A stretch of DNA of 64,000 nt. It comes from Nocardiopsis kunsanensis DSM 44524. Lineage in GTDB: Bacteria > Actinomycetota > Actinomycetes > Streptosporangiales > Streptosporangiaceae. How positions within the stretch are numbered: the first letter of the stretch is position 1; each line of letters opens with the position of its first letter. The notes below the pieces were generated by a model, which saw only the letters and a list, made by a program, of their open reading frames with translations, had not been told where the DNA came from and ran no database searches. The stretch lies in the NCBI RefSeq assembly GCF_000340965.1, contig NZ_ANAY01000014.1, positions 95,577 to 159,576 of the forward strand, given 5' to 3'. Below are positions 7,404 through 14,970 of this stretch, in pieces. Position numbers and translations under genes: made by a program.

Positions 7404-8221
7404 GGCCGGCCACCACCGGGGGCGGCCGGCGGGGTGTGTGCACCGGAGCGGGAGGAGGAGCCGTCCGGGTCCCGGTCCGGCGCCACGGGACCGGGTACCG
7501 CAGGGCCGGGTGTGCCCGAGGCGAGCGGGACGGCCTCGTCGGGAGCAGCATCCATGAGGCCGGTGTAGAAGTCGACGGCCTCGTCCGGAGCACCGTCGTG
7601 CACCACCCGGCCGCCGTCCATGACCAGGACCCGGTCGAAACCGGCGAGCAGGCCGAGGTCGTGGGTGAACAGGACCACACGCTGTTCCAGCGTGGCCAGG
7701 ACTCGGTGCACCATGCGGGTGTTGCGCAGATCGAGCAGGGTGGTGGGCTCGTCGCAGACCAGCACCTCGGGTTCGGTGGCCAGCACCGAGGCGAGTGCGA
7801 GCATCTGGCGCTGGCCCCCCGACAGCAGGTGCGCGGGATGATCGCGGTGGTCGGCGAGCCCGTAGCGGTCCAGGATCCGGTCGACGCGGCGCTCGGTCTC
7901 GGCCCGGCCCAGCTTCAGGGGGCGCAGGCCGACCTCCACGTCCTCGGCGACCGTGGGCATGACGATCTGGTTGGCCGCGTCGGAGAAGACGAACCCCACG
8001 CGTCGGCGGATCCGCCGGGCATGGCGGTGGGTGTTCCACTCCCCCAGCCACACCTGCCCCTCGTCGGGCAGGACCAGTCCGTTCAGGGTGCGGGCGAGGG
8101 TGGACTTGCCCGACCCGTTCGCGCCGACCACCCCGATGCGGTGTTCGGGCAGTTCGAGGTCGATTCCGTCCAGGACCCGGCGGTCGTCGTAGGCGTGGCC
8201 CACCCCTTCCAGACGCAGCAT
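7400..8221 (-). CDS. bioM: ECF transporter ATPase, biotin type (BioM)
   Basis: This is a 273-residue ABC ATPase. It has Walker A GANGSGKST (about residues 34-42), signature LSGGQRQ, Walker B VLVCDEPT and the His switch FTHD. The Q loop falls in GFVFSDAANQIV, characteristic of ECF ATPases. The last 45 residues are a Pro/Gly/Ser-rich tail beyond the normal fold. It powers biotin uptake with BioN and BioY. Both ends overlap the neighbouring genes through ATGA junctions, which suggests translational coupling in the order bioY-bioM-bioN. Confidence 0.9.
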   Translation of the reverse strand: MLRLEGVGHAYDDRRVLDGIDLELPEHRIGVVGANGSGKSTLARTLNGLVLPDEGQVWLGEWNTHRHARRIRRRVGFVFSDAANQIVMPTVAEDVEVGLRPLKLGRAETERRVDRILDRYGLADHRDHPAHLLSGGQRQMLALASVLATEPEVLVCDEPTTLLDLRNTRMVHRVLATLEQRVVLFTHDLGLLAGFDRVLVMDGGRVVHDGAPDEAVDFYTGLMDAAPDEAVPLASGTPGPAVPGPVAPDRDPDGSSSRSGAHTPPAAPGGGRP

Positions 8222-8847
8222 CAGGCGCGGTCCCGCTCCGGGGACGGCGTCACCGGTCGGCCCGCGGGCGGGATCGGGTAGGCCCGGTGGACGGCCGCGG
8301 CGATCAGTGCCGTCACGACCGCCTTGGCCAGGTCGCCCGGCAGGTATACGGCGACAGCCATGAGGGAGGCCAGAGCGCTGTCGCCGAGCACGACCGCCAT
8401 CCACGGGACCCCGACGGCGTAGATGACGAGCATGCCGCCGAGTACGTTGACGGCCACACCCCACCAGAAGCGGTACCGGCCGCTACGGAGCACGAGTTCG
8501 GTGAGCACACCGATGACCAGGGCACCGAACACCCATCCCACGATCATGCCGCCGGAGGGGCCGGCCAACACCGCGAGACCGCCGCGTCCGCCGGCGAACA
8601 GGGGCAGGCCCGCCAGACCGAGCGCGATGAGGACCACGACCGCGAGGGTTCCGCGTTTCCAGCCGATGAGGGCGGGCACGAGCATGACGCCGAGGGTCTG
8701 GAGGGTGATCGGGACCGGCGAGAACGGGATCGGGATCGCCACGGACACGCTCAGGGCGGCGATGAACGCGGCGAACACGGCGATGAGCGCGAGGTCGCGG
8801 GTCGTCAGGCCCCGGTACCGGACGCCGGTCGTCTCCTGCACGGGCAT
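8221..8847 (-). CDS. bioY: Biotin ECF transporter S component BioY
   Basis: This is a 208-residue membrane protein with six predicted helices. BioY family signatures are clear: IPFSPVPITLQTLGVML and the GRGGLAVLAGPSGGMI segment. It binds biotin in the membrane and associates with BioM/BioN. The ATG at 8847 has GAGGAG 7 bases upstream. The first gene of the unit should carry the promoter: the 294 bases upstream hold no recognised promoter, only a TGAAC half-site reminiscent of biotin-repressor boxes (not asserted) and, further out, a duplicated DinB leader. Confidence 0.92.
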   Translation of the reverse strand: MPVQETTGVRYRGLTTRDLALIAVFAAFIAALSVSVAIPIPFSPVPITLQTLGVMLVPALIGWKRGTLAVVVLIALGLAGLPLFAGGRGGLAVLAGPSGGMIVGWVFGALVIGVLTELVLRSGRYRFWWGVAVNVLGGMLVIYAVGVPWMAVVLGDSALASLMAVAVYLPGDLAKAVVTALIAAAVHRAYPIPPAGRPVTPSPERDRA

Positions 8848-8983
8848 GGGTCTTCTCCTCGGGTGGGTGGGAGGTCTGGATCAGGTTCATTGTGCGTCAC
8901 ACGGACGACCGGGGTGGAGGGCGGGATCCACAGAACCGGTGGCCGGAACGTTGTGGGGTCCCTCCTGAGAGCCGAGGCACACG

Positions 8984-9049
8984 GAAATGTCGTCGGTGCA
9001 GTGTAGCTTCCGCGGTTCCAGTCACGCACGGGCACAGGAGCCGACCATG
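8984..9049 (+). repeat. Degenerate copy of a DinB-gene leader (direct repeat 1)
   Basis: This 66-bp segment starts with GAAATGTCGTCGGTGC and ends with ACAGGAGCCGACCATG. Both 16-base ends are identical to those of the 67-bp leader of the intact DinB gene at 9625-9691, with weaker similarity between. The ATG here opens no DinB protein. Confidence 0.7.
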
Positions 9050-9141
9050 GAGCAAGACCGTTTCCGAGGCCGCCGAGCGTTCTCAACTGTCTCCAGAGCG
9101 CGTGCACTGCGCTGTGGCGTGAGGGAGGGAGTAACAAGACC

Positions 9142-9327
9142 ATGGCCGCCGAACCCACCGAGCCCGGCGCAATGGTGTCCGAGTTGGCGGAGGCACTGGC
9201 TTCCCGAGGCCTGGGGCTGGTGTCCGCCGAGTATCTCAAGGAGCTCGAAGACGCCGCTGACAGCGCAGCCATCGCAGCCCGAGCGGGCGAGGAGACCGCC
9301 CCTTTCCGGCTCCAGGACTACGAGTGA
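9142..9327 (+). CDS. Short RelB/Phd-like antitoxin
   Basis: This is a 61-residue acidic protein ending in LVSAEYLKELEDAADSAAIAARAG..., which resembles the C-terminal toxin-binding half of Phd/YefM or RelB antitoxins (the pattern VLVSAEDLxxLEE). The N-terminal DNA-binding part usual in full-length antitoxins is very short here. The ATG at 9142 is preceded by a GGGAGGGAG run. The stop overlaps the GTG start of a RelE reading frame by 4 bases (GTGA), the classic translational coupling of antitoxin and toxin. Assignment rests mainly on this context. Confidence 0.6.
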   Translation: MAAEPTEPGAMVSELAEALASRGLGLVSAEYLKELEDAADSAAIAARAGEETAPFRLQDYE

Positions 9328-9585
9328 GCGAGTACCTCATCGAGGTCACAGCCTCTTGCCCGCAAAGAACTGCGGAAACTGGACACGGTCACGCGGAAGC
9401 GGATCGCTGCCGCGATCCAAGGACTGGCCATACACCCTCGGCCTGACGGATACAAGAAGATCAAAGCCAGAGACGGCTACCGGATCCGTGTCGGTAACTT
9501 TCGTCTGATCTACACGGTGGACGACGGCCGCGTCACCGTTGTTGTCGTCAAGGTCGGCGCTCGAAGCGATGTATACGGGCACTGA
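9324..9585 (+). pseudogene. RelE-family toxin gene broken by a +1 frameshift
   Basis: The first frame begins GTG-Ser-Glu-Tyr-Leu-Ile-Glu-Val-Thr-Ala-Ser, then runs into a stop at 9444-9446 after 40 codons. If one T of the TCTTGC run (9354-9359) is skipped, the frame continues as ARKELRKLDTVTRKRIAAAI, then a PRPDGYKKIKARDGYRIRVG segment and NFRLIYTVDDGRV, ending SDVYGH at 9585. That is a complete RelE/ParE-like mRNA interferase fold of about 86 residues. The toxin is therefore inactive as written, through true decay, a sequencing error or (less likely) programmed frameshifting. The antitoxin immediately upstream remains intact. Confidence 0.8.
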
Positions 9586-9624
9586 TGCTCTTCCAGTCGA
9601 ACGAGCATAACCTGTGTGCTCGGT

Positions 9625-9691
9625 GAAATGTCGTCGGTGCGGCGTAGCGTTCGGCGGACCACGACCGTACTGAGGACAGGAGCCGACCATG
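9625..9691 (+). repeat. Leader of the DinB gene (direct repeat 2)
   Basis: This 67-bp segment begins GAAATGTCGTCGGTGC and ends ACAGGAGCCGACCATG, mirroring 8984-9049. It provides the ribosome-binding site (ACAGGAG) and start codon of the intact DinB gene. The relBE remnant lies exactly between the two copies. Confidence 0.7.
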
Positions 9692-10225
9692 AGCGTGCCG
9701 ATCACCGCCACCTCCAGCACCCTCGACCACGAGCGCGAGACCATGCTGGAGGTACTCGCCGAGCAGCGCCACTTCTTGCGCCACACTCTCCAAGGGCTGA
9801 ACCAGGAGCAGGCCGCCACCCGAACGACCGCGAGCGAACTGACCCTCGTCGGCCTGGTCAAACACCTGAGTGCGGTGGAGCGGGGTTGGATGGATTTCAT
9901 CGAGCGGGGCGAGGACCTCGAGGCCGACCAGGCCTCCCCCGAGGCCATCGAGCACCACGAGCGCACCTTCCGGCTCGTGGGCGAGGAGACCCTGGAGAGT
10001 GTGCTGGCCGACTACGACCGGGCCGCGCGTGAGACCGAGGAGTACGTGCGCTCTCTGAGCGATCTCGAGCGCGAGCACCAGCTCGCTCCGGCGCCCTGGG
10101 TGGAGGGCGAGATCTTCTGGAGTGCCCGCAAGGTACTGCTGCACCTGATCCGGGAGACCTCGCAGCACTGCGGGCACGCCGACATCATCCGTGAGGCTCT
10201 CGACGGCCAGAAGACCATGGGTTGA
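9689..10225 (+). CDS. DinB/DUF664-family protein (mycothiol-dependent-transferase-like)
   Basis: This is a 178-residue four-helix-bundle protein of the DinB superfamily. Two of the expected three metal-binding His positions are visible, in LVKHLSAVERGW and in LIRETSQHCGHADIIRE near the C-terminus. Actinobacterial relatives are mycothiol-dependent S-transferases or hydrolases involved in detoxification, and that is the likeliest role here; the substrate is unknown. AGGAG lies 8 bases before the ATG. A partial duplicate of its leader 641 bases upstream suggests a past duplication or insertion event at this locus. It ends at a strong convergent hairpin shared with the RraA-like gene. Confidence 0.8.
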   Translation: MSVPITATSSTLDHERETMLEVLAEQRHFLRHTLQGLNQEQAATRTTASELTLVGLVKHLSAVERGWMDFIERGEDLEADQASPEAIEHHERTFRLVGEETLESVLADYDRAARETEEYVRSLSDLEREHQLAPAPWVEGEIFWSARKVLLHLIRETSQHCGHADIIREALDGQKTMG

Positions 10226-10270
10226 CGTCCCACGCCGAAGGTGTTCGTGCCCGGAGCCCCCGGACACGAA

Positions 10271-10320
10271 CCGACCCCGGGTGTGCGGCGGCCGATTCGC
10301 CGCCGCACACCCGGGGTCGG
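10271..10320. terminator. Long perfect hairpin between convergent genes
   Basis: A 21-bp perfect stem (10271-10291 with 10300-10320) encloses an 8-base loop. It separates the DinB gene (plus) from the end of the catabolic operon (minus) and can act in both directions. Confidence 0.85.
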
Positions 10321-10357
10321 GCTGGGCCCGCGCGGGCCCCGTGCGCGCGGACCCGTG

Positions 10358-11005
10358 TCACGGACGGTGTTTGGCAGCCCCGGAGAACTCGGCGAGGAGA
10401 CCGCCGGCGGAGATCTTCTCCCGGGCCGGGATCTCGGCGTCCTCCTTGGACTTGAGCAGGTCACCCAGACCCACCGTCTCCTCGGGTGTGAGGAAGGCGG
10501 CGCCGTCGGAGTCGGCGAAGACGACGTCGCCCGGGCGCACGACCGCGCCCGCGACGGAGACCGGCACGTTGATCGCACCCTCGATCCCGCCGATACGCGT
10601 GGTCAGCGGGCTGAACCCGCGCGAGATCACCGGGAAGTCGTAGGCGAGGGTCTCGTCGTAGTCGTTGACCGCCCCGTCGATCACCGCGCCGGCTGCGCCC
10701 CGGGCCTTGGCGGTGTAGGAGACCAGCCCGCCGAAGCACGAACGCTGTTGGTCACCGGACTGGTCCACGACGAGGACGTCGCCGGGACGCAGCATGTCGA
10801 CCGCGATGTGCACCGCGGTGGAGTCCAGGTGCGGGATCCGCACGGTGACGGCCGTACCGACGAACTTGAGCGGGCGCCGGTTCGGCTGGAGCCCGAGGGC
10901 GAAGCCGTGGTCCCGCAGGTGGCCGAGCGTGGAGACACACGTCCTGCCGAGCTCGTCGATGATGTGGTCATCGATCTGCCGTGGCATGTCGTTGATGGTG
11001 AACAC
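10358..11005 (-). CDS. RraA-family protein (HMG/CHA aldolase or oxaloacetate decarboxylase type)
   Basis: This is a 215-residue protein of the RraA-like fold. The conserved substrate/metal site appears as GDVLVVDQSG, the GGLVSYTAKARGAAGAVIDG segment (G-G-x-x-x-x-A-x-x-R-G) and DGAVNDYDE. Family members with the intact Arg/Asp motif are divalent-metal aldolases cleaving 4-hydroxy-4-methyl-2-oxoglutarate or related acids, or oxaloacetate decarboxylases; true RNase E inhibitors are a minority. Being the last gene of a TRAP transporter/aldolase operon favours a catabolic aldolase or decarboxylase that yields pyruvate. Confidence 0.82.
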   Translation of the reverse strand: MFTINDMPRQIDDHIIDELGRTCVSTLGHLRDHGFALGLQPNRRPLKFVGTAVTVRIPHLDSTAVHIAVDMLRPGDVLVVDQSGDQQRSCFGGLVSYTAKARGAAGAVIDGAVNDYDETLAYDFPVISRGFSPLTTRIGGIEGAINVPVSVAGAVVRPGDVVFADSDGAAFLTPEETVGLGDLLKSKEDAEIPAREKISAGGLLAEFSGAAKHRP

Positions 11006-11039
11006 AGGTGGTCCTTTCCCGGGAGCAGCGTGGGACGGG

Positions 11040-12467
11040 CTACTTCGCGCTGGAGAGTTCGGGGATGAAGGTGACGATCTCGGGCACCATGATGAGGACG
11101 GCCACGACCAGGAGGTCGGCGATGATGAACGGCACGATGCCGCGGAAGATGCGGCCCAGGCCGGCCTCCGGGACCGAGCCGGAGTAGACGAACGCGTTCA
11201 TCCCGACGGGTGGCGTGATCAGTGCCATCTCGGCGACCTTCACGATGAGCACGCCCAGCCAGATGCCCTCGAAGCCGTAGCCGACCAGGATCGGGTGCAG
11301 CAGGGGCGCGGCGACGAGGATCATCGAGATGCCGTCGAGGAACATGCCCAGCGGCAGCAACAGCAGCAGGCAGAGCACCAGGACGGCGTAGGGCTCCAGG
11401 TCGGCGGCGATGACGGCGTCCACCACCGCGGTGCTCGCCCCGGACAGGGCGAGGAAGTAGGTGAAGACCCCGGCACCGAACATGAGGAGGAAGGTCATGG
11501 CGGTCAGGCCGACGGCTTCGCTGACCGACTCCTTGATCGTGCGCAGCCACCGGGGCGGCCGGGTACGGATGAGCAGGATGACGAAGGCCGCCATCGCGCC
11601 GAAGGAGGCTGCCTCGTTGGCGGTGGCCAGACCGAGGTAGATCGAACCGATCGAGACCAGGAAGATGACGCCGAGGAGCAGGACCCCGGGCACGTCCAAC
11701 CTGGGCTCGGAGGTCTCCTTGTCCCTCGTAGTGGTGCTCCTGCCGGCCGGGGCGGCCCCCTCGGCCGTGGTGGTCCCGCCGGCCGGGGAGGACCCGCCGA
11801 CGGCGGCCGGTTCCTTCTCCTGCTGCCCGGCCGCGCGGGCGGCCTGCCGCTTACGCCGGGCCAGGACCAGCAGCACGATGGTGACCGCGTAGGCCAGGAC
11901 CGTCAGCAGGCCGGGGCCGATACCGGCCAGGAGCAGTTCCCCGATGCTCTCGTCGGTGACGACTCCGTACAGCACGAGCACGATGGACGGCGGGATGAGG
12001 ACGCCGAGGGTTCCGCCCGCGCAGACGACCCCGGCCGCGAGACGGATCCCGTTCCCGGCCTTGACGATCGCGTCGGTGGAGACCCGTGCCATGGTGGCCA
12101 CCGTCGCGACGCTGGATCCGGTGACGGCGGCGAAGAGCCCCGACCCGGACAACGAAGCGAACGCGGCGCCCCCGGGGAAACGGCGCAGCCCCCGCGAGGC
12201 GAGGTCGAACCCCGCCTGGGCGAGCTGGGCGTGCACGGCGAACACACCCATGAGGATGAACAGCGGGATGATCGTCAGGGAGTAGTCGGCCGCCGTGGAG
12301 AAGGGCTGGTTGGCCACCGTGCTGACCGCTGCGTCGGTGCCGCGCATGAGGACGACACCGACCATCCCCGCCAGCATCAGGGAGAGTCCGACGTGGAAGC
12401 GGATCGCAAGCAGGCCCAGGAAGAGCGCGAGGACCGCGATGACGATGAAGAGGGTTCCAGCGGTCAT
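11040..12467 (-). CDS. dctM: TRAP transporter large permease (DctM)
   Basis: This is a 475-residue protein with about twelve membrane segments and the DctM family core: FILMGVFAVHAQLA, then LFAAVTGSSVATVATMARV and AGGTLGVLIPPSIVLVLYGV, with ALITPPVGMNAFVYSG near the C-terminus. It is the ion-motive channel subunit of a TRAP importer for an organic acid. An unusual feature is a hydrophilic, low-complexity insert of about 55 residues (rich in A, G, E, S, T, starting after LVLARRKRQ) between two membrane helices near the middle, absent from typical DctM proteins. Its start overlaps dctQ by 4 bases. Confidence 0.92.
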   Translation of the reverse strand: MTAGTLFIVIAVLALFLGLLAIRFHVGLSLMLAGMVGVVLMRGTDAAVSTVANQPFSTAADYSLTIIPLFILMGVFAVHAQLAQAGFDLASRGLRRFPGGAAFASLSGSGLFAAVTGSSVATVATMARVSTDAIVKAGNGIRLAAGVVCAGGTLGVLIPPSIVLVLYGVVTDESIGELLLAGIGPGLLTVLAYAVTIVLLVLARRKRQAARAAGQQEKEPAAVGGSSPAGGTTTAEGAAPAGRSTTTRDKETSEPRLDVPGVLLLGVIFLVSIGSIYLGLATANEAASFGAMAAFVILLIRTRPPRWLRTIKESVSEAVGLTAMTFLLMFGAGVFTYFLALSGASTAVVDAVIAADLEPYAVLVLCLLLLLPLGMFLDGISMILVAAPLLHPILVGYGFEGIWLGVLIVKVAEMALITPPVGMNAFVYSGSVPEAGLGRIFRGIVPFIIADLLVVAVLIMVPEIVTFIPELSSAK

Positions 12468-13054
12468 CGGAGGTCCTCGCTCTCTCGGTCGTGGGTGGTC
12501 TGTGTGGCCGAGTGGGCCTGTTCGATGGCTGCGTCCACCTCGTTGGTCTCGGGGACCTCGCCGGAGCGGAACGCGCTGAACTCGAGGACTTCCTTCCAGA
12601 CGGCCGTCACGAAGAACAGCAGGAAGGAAGCGAAGAGCACGAGCTTGGCCGGCCAGGTCACCAACCGGAGGATGTCGTTGGTGGTCTCGCCGCGTTCGAC
12701 GGCGCTGAGCATGACGTCGCCGAGGCCCCAGACGACCAGGGCGCCGACACCCAGCAGCAGAACGGCTCTCACACCCGAGAGCACCATCCGCGTCCGGAAA
12801 CCGAAACGTGCTTCCAGGAGGGTGACCGAGACGTGCCGTCCATCGATCTCGGCGGAAGCCAGACCGAGGAAGGCGATGGCGACCAGGAGCAGGGTGGAGA
12901 TGTCCACTGTCCCCAGGACCGACCGGCCGAACATGTTGCGGCCGAGCACGTCGGTGACGGTCAGGACCATCAGGGCGAGGAGCAGAAGTCCGGCACTGAG
13001 GTTGAACGCGGTCGACACCCCCCTCATCGACCGCGGGAAACTGATGCGACTCAC
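12464..13054 (-). CDS. dctQ: TRAP transporter small permease (DctQ)
   Basis: This is a 196-residue protein with four hydrophobic helices (for example LLLLALMVLTVTDVLGRN and LVLFASFLLFFVTAVW), typical of DctQ, the four-helix partner of DctM. The GTG at 13054 overlaps the dctP stop (GTGA), and the end overlaps the dctM start (ATGA). Longer open frames upstream run antisense-like inside dctP and are rejected. The C-terminal 35 residues form an acidic cytoplasmic tail. Confidence 0.88.
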   Translation of the reverse strand: MSRISFPRSMRGVSTAFNLSAGLLLLALMVLTVTDVLGRNMFGRSVLGTVDISTLLLVAIAFLGLASAEIDGRHVSVTLLEARFGFRTRMVLSGVRAVLLLGVGALVVWGLGDVMLSAVERGETTNDILRLVTWPAKLVLFASFLLFFVTAVWKEVLEFSAFRSGEVPETNEVDAAIEQAHSATQTTHDRESEDLR

Positions 13055-14166
13055 GGTTCCTGCCCTTCCATGCATGCGGTGAGCGGGTTGGTGTAGTCGG
13101 ACTCCGGGGTCTCCTCCTCGATGATCCGCCGGTAGTCGTCGAGCACGGACTGCGCGTCGTAGCCGCGCTCCTCGTAGCGCTCCACCCAGTCCTCGGCAAT
13201 GGCGGACTCCTCCTGCCATTGGGAGACCTCTTCGTCCGAGAAGGAGGTGAACTCCGCCCCCGACTCGGTCAGCTCCCGGCAGGAGGCCTCGCCGAGCGCG
13301 CCCATCTCCTCCAGACCGTTGGAGATGCCGTTGCCGGAGGCCTCCAGCAACGCCTCCTGGTACTCCTCGGGCATGGACTGGAAGAGGTCCTCGTTGACGA
13401 CCACGATCGAGGACGAGTACGCCCCGATACCGGGGTCCACGATGTGCGGCGTGGTCTCGGACAGACCGAAGGTGGGCAGGTTCGCCAGGGCCAGCGAGGT
13501 GTAGCCGTCCACGACACCGCGGCTCATCGACTCGTAGATGTCGTTGGCCGTCATACCGACCGGGTTGGCCCCGGCCGTGAGCATGGCGTCCGAGGTCAGG
13601 CCGCCTGCGCGCAGGCTCCTGCCGCGCAGGTCCTCGAGGTTCTCGGCCTCCTCCTGGAGCCCGATGGTGGCGTTGCCGAGCGGGAGCGGGAAGAGGAGAC
13701 GAACGCCCTGGCGGTCGAAGTCCTCGCGATAGGTCTCGTTCTCCTCGTACAGCCGCTCGATCGCGGTCATCTGCACCTCGGTGTTGTCTGTCTCGAACGG
13801 CAGCTCGACGGCCGTGAACATGGACAGGTCCGAGGCCGCGTAGATGGATCCGACCTGGGAGAGGTCGGCGCGTCCGTCCAAGGTGGCCTGGGCCGACTCG
13901 TCGGCGTCCACGAGGCTCTCCGAGTAGTGGAGGCGAACGCTGACACCGCCGTCGGTGAGCTCCTCGACCTCGTCGGCCCACCGCTGCACCGTGCGCGACT
14001 GGTCCGATGTCGCGTTGGAGTAGGTCGTGTAGTGCAGCACGTAGGTGTCGTCACCGCTTGCGGTGCCGGAGCACGCGGTGAGGACTGCCAGGGCCGCGCC
14101 CGAGGCCACGAGCCCGGTGATCCGCTTCGGACCGCCGGCTCGGGCGCGCATCGCGAGTTCTCTCAT
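13051..14166 (-). CDS. dctP: TRAP transporter substrate-binding lipoprotein (DctP)
   Basis: This is a 371-residue periplasmic-type binding protein made as a lipoprotein: a basic N-terminus, a hydrophobic core and lipobox LTAC (Cys at about 32). The DctP fold is recognised by GGVSVRLHYSESL, the QVGSIYAASDLSMFTAVELP stretch and LRGRSLRAGG, where a conserved Arg normally contacts the substrate carboxylate. A carboxylic acid ligand is therefore likely. GGAG lies 8 bases upstream of the ATG. It sits between the nitrilase-family gene and the two permease genes. Confidence 0.9.
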   Translation of the reverse strand: MRELAMRARAGGPKRITGLVASGAALAVLTACSGTASGDDTYVLHYTTYSNATSDQSRTVQRWADEVEELTDGGVSVRLHYSESLVDADESAQATLDGRADLSQVGSIYAASDLSMFTAVELPFETDNTEVQMTAIERLYEENETYREDFDRQGVRLLFPLPLGNATIGLQEEAENLEDLRGRSLRAGGLTSDAMLTAGANPVGMTANDIYESMSRGVVDGYTSLALANLPTFGLSETTPHIVDPGIGAYSSSIVVVNEDLFQSMPEEYQEALLEASGNGISNGLEEMGALGEASCRELTESGAEFTSFSDEEVSQWQEESAIAEDWVERYEERGYDAQSVLDDYRRIIEEETPESDYTNPLTACMEGQEP

Positions 14167-14169
14167 CGG

Positions 14170-14970
14170 TCAGTCTCCTGTTGGTGCCACGTGGTAACGC
14201 CGGAGGGACAGGGCAGGGTTGACCTTGCGGACGTGGTCGAGCCGTGCGCGTTCGACGTCGGCGATGCCGAGGCCGGGCGCCTCACCGAGGGCGGCCACGG
14301 CGATCCCCATCGGGTCGACGACGGCGCTGTTGCCCGAACCGGTGGGTGCGCTCTGGTCGGCCGCGAGCACGTAGACGGTGTTCTCGATCGCGCGGGCGCG
14401 CACGAGGGTGTTCCAGTGGTACTCCTTGAGCGGACCGGGCACCCATTCGGCGGGCAGGGCGATGACGTCGGCGCCGGAGTCCATCAGGACACGGGAGACC
14501 TCGGGGAAGCGCAGGTCGTAGCAGGTCTGCATGCCGACCTTGAAGCCGTCGACCTCCAGGAGCTGCGGCTGGGCCGGGTCTGCGGCGATGACACGGTCGG
14601 ACTCCTTGTAGCCGAACGCGTCGTAGAGGTGCACCTTGCGGTAGACCGTCTTGATCTCGCCGTCCTGGATGCCCAGGAGGGTGTTGTGGATACGGCCGTC
14701 CTGAGCCGTTTCGTTCACGCCGGCGATGACGGAGATGCCGAGCTCGGCGGTGAGGGCGCGCACGCGGGAGACGGTGGGACCGTCGAGCGGCTCGGCGCTG
14801 TCGACGAACCTGTCGTCCATGGCGGGTGCGGTGAACACCGCGTACTCGGGGAGAACGGCCAGGCGTACCCCGCGTCCCGCCGCTTCCCGCAGGAGTTCCT
14901 CGATCGTCTTCAGGTTCGCGGCCTTGTCCTCGTTGGGCGCGAACTGCACGACGGCGGTCGTCAGGGACAT
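14170..14970 (-). CDS. Carbon-nitrogen hydrolase (nitrilase superfamily)
   Basis: This is a 266-residue nitrilase-fold amidohydrolase. The catalytic triad is complete: Glu in VLPEYAVF (about 42), Lys in YRKVHLYDAFG (about 110) and Cys in MQTCYDLRFPEV (about 145). The family hydrolyses amides such as deaminated glutathione, omega-amides or carbamoyl compounds. Its place between the aldolase gene (ATGA overlap) and dctP suggests that it deamidates the imported compound or an intermediate. The exact substrate cannot be read from the sequence. Confidence 0.88.
   Translation of the reverse strand: MSLTTAVVQFAPNEDKAANLKTIEELLREAAGRGVRLAVLPEYAVFTAPAMDDRFVDSAEPLDGPTVSRVRALTAELGISVIAGVNETAQDGRIHNTLLGIQDGEIKTVYRKVHLYDAFGYKESDRVIAADPAQPQLLEVDGFKVGMQTCYDLRFPEVSRVLMDSGADVIALPAEWVPGPLKEYHWNTLVRARAIENTVYVLAADQSAPTGSGNSAVVDPMGIAVAALGEAPGLGIADVERARLDHVRKVNPALSLRRYHVAPTGD

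Noticed and set aside
8848..8900. Possible TPP riboswitch or biotin-repressor (BioQ-like) site upstream of bioY, based on TGAACCTGATCC on the minus strand
   Set aside because: The string matches part of the TPP P4/P5 consensus, but the required CTGAGA arm and the TAATACCGGCG part are missing. For BioQ only one clean half-site is present. Neither is asserted.
9324..9585. Programmed +1 frameshift in the RelE gene
   Set aside because: The shift site TCT-TGC has no stop codon or rare codon in the A site, and no stimulatory element or internal Shine-Dalgarno is evident. Decay or a sequence error is simpler.
12464..13981. Longer start for DctQ reaching back into dctP
   Set aside because: The upstream extension is out of phase with, and overlaps, the well-supported DctP gene. 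The GTGA junction at 13051-13054 gives a normal-length DctQ.
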